Positions 54,806 to 63,617 of a stretch of 64,000 nt of DNA are shown here, in pieces. The notes under the pieces are model-generated. The model made no database searches and was not told the DNA's origin. It saw only the letters and a list, made by a program, of their open reading frames with translations. Where the stretch lies: NCBI GenBank assembly GCA_002721895.1, contig PBLV01000015.1, positions 1-64,000 on the forward strand, given 5' to 3'. The DNA comes from Verrucomicrobiales bacterium. GTDB taxonomy: Bacteria; Verrucomicrobiota; Verrucomicrobiae; Limisphaerales; UBA1100. Position numbers and translations under genes: made by a program. Position 1 is the stretch's first letter, and each line of letters starts with the position of its first letter.

Positions 54806-56011
54806 ATGAGCAGTTTGCAGGAAATTCCGGATGCGAAAGGGCGCTTTGGGCCGTACGGGGGGCGGTACGTGCCGGAGACGTTGATGCATCCGTTAATGGA
54901 GCTGGAGGAGGAGTACGCGCGCGCGCAGGCGGACCCGAAGTTTCAGGAGGAGCTGGATTATTATCTGCGCGAGTTTTGCGGGCGGCCGACGCCGCTTTAT
55001 TTCGCTGAACGGTTGACGGATGAACTGGGCGGCGCGCGGGTTTATTTAAAGCGCGAGGATTTGCTGCATACCGGCGCGCACAAGATCAACAATGCGATGG
55101 GCCAGATCCTGCTGGCCAAGCGGATGGGGAAGACGCGCATCATCGCCGAGACGGGCGCGGGGCAGCACGGGGTGGCAACGGCGACGGTGGCGGCGATGTT
55201 CGGGCTGGAGTGCGTGGTGTACATGGGCGCGCACGACTGCGAGCGGCAGCGGCTGAACGTCTTCCGCATGCGCATGCTGGGCGCGGAGGTGGTGCCGGTG
55301 GAGGCCGGCCAGCGCACGCTCAAGGAGGCCATCAACGAGGCAATGCGAGACTGGGTGACCAACGTGCGCCACACGCATTACATCCTGGGTACGGCGTACG
55401 GGGCGCATCCGTACCCGAAGATGGTGCGCAATTTTCACCGCGTGATTGGCGACGAGGCGCGGCGGCAAATCCTGGAGCAAGAGGAGAAACTGCCGGAATT
55501 GTTGATCGCATGCGTGGGCGGCGGCTCTAATGCGATTGGGTTGTTTTACCCCTTTCTCCAGGACGAAGGCGTGGCGATGGTGGGTGTGGAGGCCGGCGGC
55601 GAGGGCATTGTGCCGGGCAAACATGCGGCGCGGTTCCATGGCGGTTCGCTGGGTGTGTTGCAGGGCACGCGGTCGTTCCTTTTGCAGGATGAGCACGGGC
55701 AGATTCAGTTGACGCACAGCGTCTCCGCCGGCCTTGACTATGCCGCCGTCGGCCCCGAGCACGTGTGGCTGCGCGACAATGACCGCGCGGAGTACACTTA
55801 CGCCACTGATGACGAGGCGCTGGACGCCTTCCAGAAACTCGCCAAACTCGAGGGCATCATCCCCGCGTTGGAATCCGCCCACGCCGTCGCCGAGGTCATC
55901 AAGCGCGCGCCGGCGATGTCGAAGGACGCGGTGGTGATCGTAAATCTCTCCGGGCGAGGGGACAAGGATGTGGCGCAGGTGGCGGAGTTGGGAGTGGTCG
56001 GTGATCAGTGA
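54806..56011 (+). CDS. trpB: Tryptophan synthase beta chain
   Basis: 401 residues from ATG 54806 ([21 protein letters not shown]); ATG 54764 would add 14 residues not seen in the family. PLP lysine K93 in [41 protein letters not shown] for phosphate binding, and [14 protein letters not shown] ending ([11 protein letters not shown]). It condenses indole and serine. No trpA follows, so the alpha subunit is encoded elsewhere. Its last two codons and stop lie inside the ATCAGT repeat at 56002. Confidence 0.96.
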   Translation: MSSLQEIPDAKGRFGPYGGRYVPETLMHPLMELEEEYARAQADPKFQEELDYYLREFCGRPTPLYFAERLTDELGGARVYLKREDLLHTGAHKINNAMGQILLAKRMGKTRIIAETGAGQHGVATATVAAMFGLECVVYMGAHDCERQRLNVFRMRMLGAEVVPVEAGQRTLKEAINEAMRDWVTNVRHTHYILGTAYGAHPYPKMVRNFHRVIGDEARRQILEQEEKLPELLIACVGGGSNAIGLFYPFLQDEGVAMVGVEAGGEGIVPGKHAARFHGGSLGVLQGTRSFLLQDEHGQIQLTHSVSAGLDYAAVGPEHVWLRDNDRAEYTYATDDEALDAFQKLAKLEGIIPALESAHAVAEVIKRAPAMSKDAVVIVNLSGRGDKDVAQVAELGVVGDQ

Positions 56012-56074
56012 TCAGTAATCAAGTTATCAGTGGGGTGGTTATACTGATTACTGATGACTGAACACTGATTACTT
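56002..56074. repeat. ATCAGT/CTGATTACT dispersed repeat, long copy
   Basis: Runs of GATCAGTGATCAGTAATCA, TTATCAG, CTGATTACTGATGACTG and CACTGATTACTTTTT fill the trpB-xseA gap and supply the end of trpB. Same vocabulary as the copies around 7075 and 7396, where it also flanks a gene start with a poly-A run. Confidence 0.6.
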
Positions 56075-56081
56075 TTTAAAA

Positions 56082-57467
56082 ATGGCTCGATCCAAACAAA
56101 CCCAGTGGGACTTCGGCGAACTTTTCACGCCAGAAGAAACCCGGCACGTCCTCACTGTGGGCGAACTGACGGCGCGGGTGAAGGGGGCGCTGGAGGGGCA
56201 GGTGGGCGAGGTGTGGGTGACTGGGGAGGTTTCCAACTTGCGGCAACAGGCGTCGGGGCATGTTTATTTCTCGCTGAAGGATGACCGGACGCAGGTGGCG
56301 TGCGTGTTGTTTCGCGGGACGCGGGTGGGGCAGCGCGACTTGCTGGAGGACGGGCTGAAGGTGGTGCTGCGCGGGGAGCTGACGGTGTACGAGCCGCGTG
56401 GGCAGTACCAGTTGATCGTGCGGGCGCTGGAGCTGCAGGGGGTGGGGGAGTTGCAGGTGCGATTCGAGCGGCTGAAGGAGAAGCTGCGGGCAGAGGGACT
56501 GTTTGACAGTGGGCGCAAGCGGGAACTGCCGCAGGTGGCGCAGCGGATGGGGGTGGTGACGTCGCTGGACGCGGCGGCGCTGCGGGATGTGCTGCACGTG
56601 GTGCGGCGGCGGCAGCCTTCGCTGGAGATCGTGATCGCGCCAAGCCGGGTGCAGGGCTCGGGGGCGGAGCGAGAATTGGCGCGCGGGGTGGAGCAGTTGA
56701 ACCGGTTTGCCGAGGGCGGGGAGCTTGACTTGATTTTGCTGACGCGGGGCGGGGGGAGTCTGGAGGACTTGTGGGCGTTTAATGAGGAGGCGCTGGCGCG
56801 GGCTGTGGCGGGGTCGCGGGTGCCGGTGGTGTCGGCGGTGGGGCATGAGGTGGATTTCACGATTTGTGATTTCGTGGCGGACGTGCGGGCGGCGACGCCG
56901 AGCGCGGCGGCGGAGATCATCACGGCGGGGGCGGTGAACTTGGGGGAGCGATTGTCGGCGTTGGCGGGGCGCATTGCGCGCGGGGCGCGGCGGGGGGTGG
57001 CGGCGGGTCATCGCGATGTGGGGGAACTGGGGGCGCGGTTGTTGCGGAGTCATCCGCGGCGGCGGTTGCAGTCGCGGATGCAGCGGGTGGATGAGTTGAC
57101 GGAGGACTTGAGGCGCGGCTGGCGGGTGCAATGGCGCGGACTGGCGGGGAAATGGGAATCGGCGTTGGATCGACTGCGGCGGTTTCGGCCACGTGCGGTG
57201 GTTGCGGCGAAGGCGGACTTGGCGCGGGGACTGGGACGCGGGTTGCGTGAGAATGGCGCGGCGCGGCTGGCGGACAAGCGGCTGCGGCTGGAACACTTGG
57301 CGGATGCACTTCGATTGCTGGCGCCGGACAATGTGCTGGCGCGTGGGTATTCGATTACGACGGATTCCAAATCTGGGGCGATCATCCGGCGGGCGAGTGA
57401 GGTCAAAAAGGGGCAGTGGCTGCGGACGCGCGTGGCGGAGGGAGAGTTTGGCAGCACGGCGGACTGA
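56082..57467 (+). CDS. xseA: Exodeoxyribonuclease VII large subunit
   Basis: 461 residues. An N-terminal OB fold (LTVGELTARVKGALEGQVGEV, VWVTGEVSNLRQQASGHVYF) and catalytic domain with VVTSLDAAALRDVLHV, LILLTRGGGSLEDLWAFNEE and VSAVGHEVDFTICDFVADVRA followed by TPSAAAEI. A coiled-coil-rich C-terminus binds the small subunit. With XseB it degrades single-stranded DNA. xseB follows 45 bases on. Confidence 0.97.
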   Translation: MARSKQTQWDFGELFTPEETRHVLTVGELTARVKGALEGQVGEVWVTGEVSNLRQQASGHVYFSLKDDRTQVACVLFRGTRVGQRDLLEDGLKVVLRGELTVYEPRGQYQLIVRALELQGVGELQVRFERLKEKLRAEGLFDSGRKRELPQVAQRMGVVTSLDAAALRDVLHVVRRRQPSLEIVIAPSRVQGSGAERELARGVEQLNRFAEGGELDLILLTRGGGSLEDLWAFNEEALARAVAGSRVPVVSAVGHEVDFTICDFVADVRAATPSAAAEIITAGAVNLGERLSALAGRIARGARRGVAAGHRDVGELGARLLRSHPRRRLQSRMQRVDELTEDLRRGWRVQWRGLAGKWESALDRLRRFRPRAVVAAKADLARGLGRGLRENGAARLADKRLRLEHLADALRLLAPDNVLARGYSITTDSKSGAIIRRASEVKKGQWLRTRVAEGEFGSTAD

Positions 57468-57512
57468 GGTCTGAACTGGACTTTGGCGGCGGGTTTGGCA
57501 TAGGGTCAAGCG

Positions 57513-57770
57513 GTGCCTTCCAAAGCTGCTAAAAAGCCGGCGGACGTCTCGTTCGAGGACGCGGTGGAGAAACTGGAGTCCATCGTGGAGGAGATGGAGT
57601 CGGACGAGCTGCCGCTGGAGACGCTGCTGGTGCGGTACGAGGAGGGCGCGAAACTGGTGAAGGCGTGCGAGGAGAAACTGCGCGCGGCGGAGCTGAAGGT
57701 GGCACAGCTGGAGGAATCGCTGGAGGGCGACCTGAAGGCGCGGCCGCTGTCGATGGATGATGAAAACTAA
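57513..57770 (+). CDS. xseB: Exodeoxyribonuclease VII small subunit
   Basis: 85 residues with GTG start. SFEDAVEKLESIVEEMESDELPLE (13-36) and LLVRYEEGAKLVKACEEKL are the family pattern of two helices that wrap the large subunit. Its end overlaps the dxs start by 14 bases. The order xseA-xseB-dxs is widely conserved. Confidence 0.96.
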   Translation: MPSKAAKKPADVSFEDAVEKLESIVEEMESDELPLETLLVRYEEGAKLVKACEEKLRAAELKVAQLEESLEGDLKARPLSMDDEN

Positions 57771-59754
57771 AACACAGAGCCGTTACCTGGACATGATCCA
57801 AGGGCCGGAGCACGTCAAGAAGCTGACGGAGAAGCAGCTATTGAGTCTGGCGGGCGAGGTTCGCGAGGAGCTGATTACCAAGCTGGCGAAGGCCGGCGGG
57901 CACCTGGGGCCCAACCTCGGCGTGGTGGAGCTGACGATCGCGATGCACAAGGTGTTCTCGACGCCGAAGGACAAGTTCCTGTGGGACGTGAGCCACCAGT
58001 GCTATGTGCACAAGCTTTTGACGGGGCGGCGGGACCGGTTTCACACCATTCGGCAGACGGACGGATTGAACGGCTTTGCGCTGCGGACGGAGAGTGAGCA
58101 CGACTGTTACGGCGCGGCGCACGCGGGTACGGCGTTGTCAGCGGCACTGGGATTTTGTGCGGGGCGCGACCAGCGGGGGGGCAGTGAGAATGTGGTTGCG
58201 GTGTTTGGCGATGCGGCGTTGACGAATGGGATTACCTATGAGGCGCTGAACAACATTGCGACGACAACGGGGCGCTTCATCGGCATTTTAAACGACAACG
58301 AATGGAGCATCGACAAAAACGTCGGGGCGATCTCGAGGTATCTCAACAAGATCATCACCAATCCGGGCTATAAAAAAATGCACGGGAATCTGGAGTTGCT
58401 GATGAAGCGGCTGCCAAAGGGGGATTTGGCTGTAAAATTAGGGCAAAGGGCTGAGGAGGCAATCAAGGGTGCGGTTTCAGATGTCTCGCTGAAGCAGCGC
58501 GAGGCGGGTGACGGAATTTACGGGAGGGGTGGCCAGGCCCATAGCGTGATTTTTGAGGAGCTGGGCATTGAGTATGTCGGTCCGATTGATGGGCACGATT
58601 TGCCGCTTCTGATCAAATTCTTGGAATATGCCAAGAGCTGTGATCACCCCATCGTCCTTCACGTGCTAACCAAGAAGGGCAAGGGGTTTCAGGCGGCTTT
58701 AAAGCATCCTGAGAAATACCACGGGCTGGGGCCGTATGACGCAAAGACCGGCGAGACACCCAAGGGCAAGCCGGGCGAGCCGCCGAAGTGGCAGGACGTT
58801 TTCGGGGATGCAATGGTGAAGCTTTGCGAGCGTGACAGCAAGCTGTTGGGCATTACCGCTGCCATGCCCAGTGGCACCGGCTTGAAAATGCTGAAGGATA
58901 AAAAGCCGGATCGTTATTACGATGTCGGCATCGCGGAGGAGCATGCTGTGTTGTTTGCCGCAGGATTGGCGGCCCAAGAATACCGGCCGGTATGCGCGAT
59001 TTATTCCTCATTCCTGCAGCGGGGTTATGATTGCATTATTCACGACGTGGCATTGCAGGATTTGCCGGTCATGTTTTGCATGGACCGGGCGGGCTTGTCG
59101 GCGGCGGATGGGCCGACTCATCATGGCCTATTTGACCTGTCCTATTTGAACTGTGTCCCCAACGTCATTGTGATGCAGCCAAAGGATGAAGATGAGCTGG
59201 TGGACATGATGTTTACCAGTTCACGCCAGGATCATCCGACATTTATCCGCTACCCGCGCGGCGCCGCGGAGGGCGTGAAAATTAAGGATGAGCCTGAGAT
59301 GATCGAGGTTGGCAAGGCTGAGGTTATCCAGAATTTCCAGCGTGATGGCAGGAAACGGGTCGCTTTTTTTGCCCTTGGCAACATGCAGTCACTGGCCAAG
59401 GAATGCATCGCGGTGCTGGGCGAGGAGTTCGATTGTGCCCTGATTAACCCGCGTTTTGTGAAGCCGATGGATGAGGCAGCCCACGAGTTTTTCGCACGGG
59501 AAGCGGACTTGGTCGTGACCCTAGAAGACCATGTTATAGTGGGCGGTTATGGGAGTCGCGTTATTGAGGTGTTGCATGATCTTGGAGTCAAGACACCCGT
59601 TCAGCGTGTTGCTTGGCCGGATCAGTTCATTGAGCACGCCTCTGGGAATGGCGATCTTCGGGAAAAATATGGCCTCACCGCTGAGGCCATTGTTTCCGAC
59701 ATTCGAACCTCACCTGACGTGGCCGCCAAGGATGAATCTTCCGCCGTTGCCTAA
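57757..59754 (+). CDS. dxs: 1-deoxy-D-xylulose-5-phosphate synthase
   Basis: 665 residues; a second ATG one codon downstream could be the start. Thiamine-diphosphate transketolase fold. GGHLGPNLGVVELTIAMH, SEHDCYGAAHAGTALSAALG, the TPP motif in VFGDAALTNGITYEAL to LNDNEWSID, MCMDRAGLSAADGPTHHG-like region, and the C-terminal VVTLEDHVIVGGYGSRVIE are visible. The TPP motif reads GDA where most DXS have GDG. First step of the MEP isoprenoid pathway. Convergent with ilvD, 11 bases between stops. Confidence 0.96.
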   Translation: MMKTKTQSRYLDMIQGPEHVKKLTEKQLLSLAGEVREELITKLAKAGGHLGPNLGVVELTIAMHKVFSTPKDKFLWDVSHQCYVHKLLTGRRDRFHTIRQTDGLNGFALRTESEHDCYGAAHAGTALSAALGFCAGRDQRGGSENVVAVFGDAALTNGITYEALNNIATTTGRFIGILNDNEWSIDKNVGAISRYLNKIITNPGYKKMHGNLELLMKRLPKGDLAVKLGQRAEEAIKGAVSDVSLKQREAGDGIYGRGGQAHSVIFEELGIEYVGPIDGHDLPLLIKFLEYAKSCDHPIVLHVLTKKGKGFQAALKHPEKYHGLGPYDAKTGETPKGKPGEPPKWQDVFGDAMVKLCERDSKLLGITAAMPSGTGLKMLKDKKPDRYYDVGIAEEHAVLFAAGLAAQEYRPVCAIYSSFLQRGYDCIIHDVALQDLPVMFCMDRAGLSAADGPTHHGLFDLSYLNCVPNVIVMQPKDEDELVDMMFTSSRQDHPTFIRYPRGAAEGVKIKDEPEMIEVGKAEVIQNFQRDGRKRVAFFALGNMQSLAKECIAVLGEEFDCALINPRFVKPMDEAAHEFFAREADLVVTLEDHVIVGGYGSRVIEVLHDLGVKTPVQRVAWPDQFIEHASGNGDLREKYGLTAEAIVSDIRTSPDVAAKDESSAVA

Positions 59755-59765
59755 AGACTGTGGCC

Positions 59766-61481
59766 TCAGCTCAGGTTCAACTCTGTGTCAGTGACGGCTC
59801 CCTCTGAGGCGCTAGTGACGAGGTGGGCGTATTTGGCAAGAACACCCGTTTGGTAGTGGGGCTTGGGTTTCCGCCAGATATTCGTTCGCCGTTTCAACTC
59901 GGCCTTTGAGATGCCGATCCTGAGTTCACGCTGTTCGGCGTTAATGGTGATCTTATCTCCCTCACGCACCATCGCCAGCGGTCCCCCATTGTAGGCTTCC
60001 GGGGTAATATGACCAACCACGAAGCCATGTGTGCCCCCGGAGAAACGTCCGTCGGTGATCAGGGCTACGTCATCGCCAAGACCGGCGCCCATAATGGCGC
60101 TCGTGGGGCCGAGCATTTCGCGCATGCCGGGTCCGCCTTTGGGGCCTTCATAACGGATGACGATCACATCTTCCTTGCGAATTTTACCCGCAAGGATGGC
60201 CTTCATCGCTTTCTCCTCCGAATCAAACGGGCGCGCATTGCCGGTAAAGCGCAGCCCCTCTTTCCCGGTAATCTTGGCCACGGCGCCTTCGGGAGCCAGA
60301 TTGCCGTAAAGTACAACCAAGTGGCTGTCTTTCTTGATGGGTTTCTTGAGGGACTTGATGATCTGTTGCCCCTTGGGGTAGGGCTTCACGCTGCGCAGGT
60401 TTTGGGCCAGTGTTTTGCCGGTAACCGTCATGCAATCGCCGTGAAGCAGGCCCGCGCGTAGCAGGATTTTCATCATCGGTTGAATGCCGCCAACGGCGAC
60501 CAGTTCGCTCATCAGGTATTTGCCACTTGGCTTGAGATCCGCGATAACCGGCACCTTCCTCCCAATCCTTGTGAAGTCATCGATCGTGAGCTTCACCTTT
60601 GCCGCGCTGGCCATGCCGAGCAGGTGCAATACCGCGTTGGTGGAACCGCCCAGCGCGATGACCACCGTGATGGCATTCTCAAAGGCCTTTCTGGTCATGA
60701 TGTCACGAGGCTTGATATTCCGCTTCAACAGGTTGAGCACTGCCTCGCCGGCCTCCCGACTATCCCGTTTCTTGGCCGGACTCACGGCCGCTTGTGCGCT
60801 GCTGCCGGGCAGGCTCATGCCCATGGCCTCAATGGCGCTGGCCATGGTGTTGGCGGTGTACATGCCCCCGCAGGATCCCGGCCCGGGGATGGCGCAGCTC
60901 TCAATTTTTTGCAACCCCTTGTCGGACAGCTTGTCGTTGGCGTGCGCGCCAACCGCCTCAAACACGGACACAATATCCAGGTTGCGCGGATCGCCGGTAA
61001 TGCAGCCGGGCAGGATGGTGCCGCCGTACACAAACACACTCGGCCGGTTCATTCTGGCCATCGCCATCACGCAGGCTGGCATGTTCTTGTCGCAACCGCC
61101 AATGGCCACAAAACCGTCCATGCACTCACAGCCGACCACGGTCTCGATGGAGTCCGCAATCACCTCGCGGCTCACCAGGGAGTATTTCATTCCCTCAGTG
61201 CCCATCGATATGCCGTCGGAAATGGTGATGGTGTTGAAAATAATGGCCTTGCCACCTGCTTTGTTCGCGCCTCGTTCGGCTTCTTGGGCCAACAGGTCAA
61301 TATGCATGTTGCACGGGGTGACATTGCTCCAAGTTGAGGCGACGCCAATGATGGGCTTTTCGAAATCGCTGGTCTTGAACCCGGTGGGGTAGAGCATGGC
61401 GCGGCTGGGCGCGCGGTCCGGGCCATCCAGCATGATGGCGGAATTTGGGCGAAGATTGGGTTTCGGCTGTTTCTTGCTCAT
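59766..61481 (-). CDS. ilvD: Dihydroxy-acid dehydratase
   Basis: 571 residues from ATG 61481 ([19 protein letters not shown]). A start at 61535 would add 18 residues and overlap the tmRNA promoter. Iron-sulfur cysteines in [17 protein letters not shown] and [30 protein letters not shown] near the C-terminus. It dehydrates dihydroxy acids in valine, leucine and isoleucine synthesis. Divergent from the tmRNA gene with 98 bases between. Confidence 0.97.
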   Translation of the reverse strand: MSKKQPKPNLRPNSAIMLDGPDRAPSRAMLYPTGFKTSDFEKPIIGVASTWSNVTPCNMHIDLLAQEAERGANKAGGKAIIFNTITISDGISMGTEGMKYSLVSREVIADSIETVVGCECMDGFVAIGGCDKNMPACVMAMARMNRPSVFVYGGTILPGCITGDPRNLDIVSVFEAVGAHANDKLSDKGLQKIESCAIPGPGSCGGMYTANTMASAIEAMGMSLPGSSAQAAVSPAKKRDSREAGEAVLNLLKRNIKPRDIMTRKAFENAITVVIALGGSTNAVLHLLGMASAAKVKLTIDDFTRIGRKVPVIADLKPSGKYLMSELVAVGGIQPMMKILLRAGLLHGDCMTVTGKTLAQNLRSVKPYPKGQQIIKSLKKPIKKDSHLVVLYGNLAPEGAVAKITGKEGLRFTGNARPFDSEEKAMKAILAGKIRKEDVIVIRYEGPKGGPGMREMLGPTSAIMGAGLGDDVALITDGRFSGGTHGFVVGHITPEAYNGGPLAMVREGDKITINAEQRELRIGISKAELKRRTNIWRKPKPHYQTGVLAKYAHLVTSASEGAVTDTELNLS

Positions 61482-61537
61482 GAGCGGTGCGATTGTTGTG
61501 GCGAAGCGGGTGGGAGGCAAGTCTTCGTGCAGCACCC

Positions 61538-61566
61538 TTGACGATTCGTTAAAGCTGGGCGATAAT
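61538..61566 (+). promoter_or_regulatory. Sigma-70-type promoter of tmRNA
   Basis: TTGACG (61538-61543), 17 bases, GATAAT (61561-61566): near-consensus -35 and -10 with ideal spacing. Transcription would start near 61573, a few bases before the mature tmRNA end made by RNase P. Confidence 0.88.
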
Positions 61567-61579
61567 GAGGAAACAATCT

Positions 61580-61937
61580 GGGGGCGTACTGGATTCGACC
61601 GGATAGACGCGCCAGGGATTGCATGCCGAGGATGATCCGTTGGCCTCGTAAATCATCGGATTAAAAACTATAACTGCCAACGAAGAATTGGCTCTCGCGG
61701 CTTAATTACGCCGTGACGTCTGTCAGCTGACACCGGCTGGGCTGAGCAGGCGTCGTTAGCCGGTTGGGTCCGCGACGGAGACCGCGCGAAACGGACCGAG
61801 ATTTTTTCATGCGGACTAGGCGGCGGGATACTGGCCGGGAGGTTTTTCCGTTGCTGACCAAACAATTCCGGCTAAGCATGTAGAGGTTTCTGGTTAAGCT
61901 GTTTGGGACGCGGGTTCAATTCCCGCCGCCTCCACCA
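61580..61937 (+). ncRNA. ssrA: Transfer-messenger RNA (tmRNA)
   Basis: 358 bases. The 5' end GGGGGCG-TACTGGATTCGACCGG pairs with the 3' CGCCTCC-A-CCA to make the tRNA-like acceptor. The T arm is GCGGG-TTCAATT-CCCGC and CCA is encoded. The tag frame at 61676-61705 reads ANEELALAA then TAA, a proteolysis tag with the ALAA end. GC-rich pseudoknot regions lie between. It rescues stalled ribosomes with SmpB. The exact resume codon is inferred (GCC). Confidence 0.97.
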
Positions 61938-61987
61938 TTTTCTTTTTCCGTTGCCAATACTCAGGGTGGGCGTAGCGTGGGTTCGCC

Positions 61988-63271
61988 ATGAGAGTAAAGT
62001 TGTTTCCACCGTGTGTGTTCGTCCTTGGGCTTTTTTTCTTTTCAGTTCTTGAAGTCTTAGGGCGTTGGGCGATTGCGCCGAAGAATGTTCCGATTGCCAG
62101 GTTGGCGGAGAATGTTGGGCGTCATCTCAAGGCGAATCCGAAGGATGCGCACGGACATTATGTGCTGGGGCGTCTGCATAGTATGGCGTTTGCCTTGCGG
62201 AGTCATGTGGTGGAAGTGGTGGATCCCTTCCGGAGGCCGGAAAGGGGCAAGGGGCTGCCGGCGTTTGCGCCGTGGAGGTCCATTTTGATTCGTACCCCGG
62301 AGAAGCCGAAGCGGACTTTGACGGTGGCTCACCTGCTGAATCTGGACGCCTCCCTTCGTCACTATGGGATGGCGGCCAAGTTGAACCCGAAAGACGCCAA
62401 GACTCGTCTCGGGTTGGCTTGGATGTATGAAAGTGGATTCAAGGTTGCAGTTGCGGTGAAAAGTGCTCCAGCCCAAGCTGGGAAGCTGCCGGAGGAACAG
62501 CGGAAACATTTGGCGGACATGGCTGCTGAAGTAGGGGAATGGGAAGAGCGAGCGTTGGCACTTTATTCCGAGGTGATCAAGTTAAGTGGCGAGACTGACA
62601 TCAAGAAGGGTTTTCTGGGGCCGGCTGCCGATTCGTTGTTGAGCAGTGATGCGGCGCAGGCGATTCAACGAATTCTTAGCAAAAAAGGCCGGGAAAATTC
62701 ACCGGTACAGCAGAAACTTCTCGCAGCCGCGGCAGCACACCAAAAAAGGCTGGGTGTGAAGGGCCGTGTAGTGACGCCGATCATCTTTCCCTTGGACAAG
62801 CCCAGACCTTTGAAGAATCTGCTGTTGACTGGGAAGACTATCACGTTTGATCTCGATGGGGATGGTGTGAAATCAAGATGGCCGTGGGTGAAGCCGGATA
62901 CGGGCCTTTTGGTTTGGGATCCGAAGCGGACTGGGCGCATCCTTGATGGGCGGCAGTTGTTCGGCAGCGTGACGTGGTGGATTTTCTGGGCTCATGGCTA
63001 TGAGCCCATGGGTATGCTGGATGACAATCAGGATGGCTGGCTGGAGCAGCGCGAGTTGAAGGGGCTGTCGGTTTGGCGGGATTTGAATGGCAATGGGGTT
63101 TCTGATGGCGGGGAGGTGAAACCGGTTGCTGCAATGGGTATCAAGCGGCTTTCCTGCAAGGCGCATGAAAGCGCTTCTGGATGGAGCAGCCCAGTCGGGC
63201 TGGAAATGAGCGATGGCCGAAAGTTGCCAACTTATGACTGGACCCCGCGTTCCATTCCGGCGCGTGATTGA
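61988..63271 (+). CDS. Exported TPR-like protein with EF-hand/dockerin-type calcium loops
   Basis: 427 residues. A hydrophobic N-terminus (KLFPPCVFVLGLFFFSVLEVLG) acts as signal or anchor. Residues about 35-190 have TPR-like helices (LAENVGRHLKANPKDAHGHYVLG, then LNPKDAKTRLGLAWMYESG). The C-terminal part has calcium-type loops: FDLDGDGVKSRW, LDDNQDGWLEQRELKGL and WRDLNGNGVSDGGEVK. This resembles the tail of secreted calcium-binding and dockerin proteins. No enzyme motif. Begins 50 bases after tmRNA and may share its transcript. Confidence 0.8.
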   Translation: MRVKLFPPCVFVLGLFFFSVLEVLGRWAIAPKNVPIARLAENVGRHLKANPKDAHGHYVLGRLHSMAFALRSHVVEVVDPFRRPERGKGLPAFAPWRSILIRTPEKPKRTLTVAHLLNLDASLRHYGMAAKLNPKDAKTRLGLAWMYESGFKVAVAVKSAPAQAGKLPEEQRKHLADMAAEVGEWEERALALYSEVIKLSGETDIKKGFLGPAADSLLSSDAAQAIQRILSKKGRENSPVQQKLLAAAAAHQKRLGVKGRVVTPIIFPLDKPRPLKNLLLTGKTITFDLDGDGVKSRWPWVKPDTGLLVWDPKRTGRILDGRQLFGSVTWWIFWAHGYEPMGMLDDNQDGWLEQRELKGLSVWRDLNGNGVSDGGEVKPVAAMGIKRLSCKAHESASGWSSPVGLEMSDGRKLPTYDWTPRSIPARD

Positions 63272-63276
63272 TCGAG

Positions 63277-63479
63277 CTAATCAAAAAAGCCCAGTGCTTC
63301 CAGCTCCCGCCGCAAATTGTCCAAGGCGGTCTTACTCACTTGGGGCAGAGGAGAGCGTGCTGGGCCGCAGCCCGCGTGCCCAGCAGCGCCATCACCGCCT
63401 TTGCGAGATGGACGTGGCCGTGCGCCTTGGGCGCGTCAATCAACGCCACTGAACGCTGCTGCCAAAACTGTGCGGTTTT
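63277..63479 (-). pseudogene. Decayed C-terminus of an N-acetylneuraminate lyase / DapA-family gene
   Basis: Reading the minus strand, KTAQFWQQRSVALID then AHGHVHLAKAVMALLG matches the last third of the NanA/DapA family (QxRSxxLI...AAKAVMxLLG). The continuation CGPARSPLPQVSKTALDNLRRELEALG up to the TAG at 63277 is in another frame (switch near 63370-63380), the family's GPxRxPL ending. The upstream frame is closed by a TAG just before the fragment, and nothing else of the enzyme is visible. It lies next to an SSS transporter, a usual partner of sialic-acid genes. A sequencing error could account for the shift but not for the missing N-terminus. Confidence 0.68.
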
Positions 63480-63617
63480 CTAATTGCCGCAGTTTCCCCT
63501 TGTGGGGGCCGCGCAGTTGCTGGATTTGTCTTCATAGAAAACATGTTCCGGTGGCAAGTCGTTAATCGAGTTCTGTTTTTTTGAGTAAGCTGTCACGCTC
63601 AAACATCAATCGTCGGC

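Noticed and set aside
56076..57509. 477-residue Arg/Pro/His-rich frame antisense to xseA
   Set aside because: Extreme composition and no motifs; sense strand is clearly xseA.
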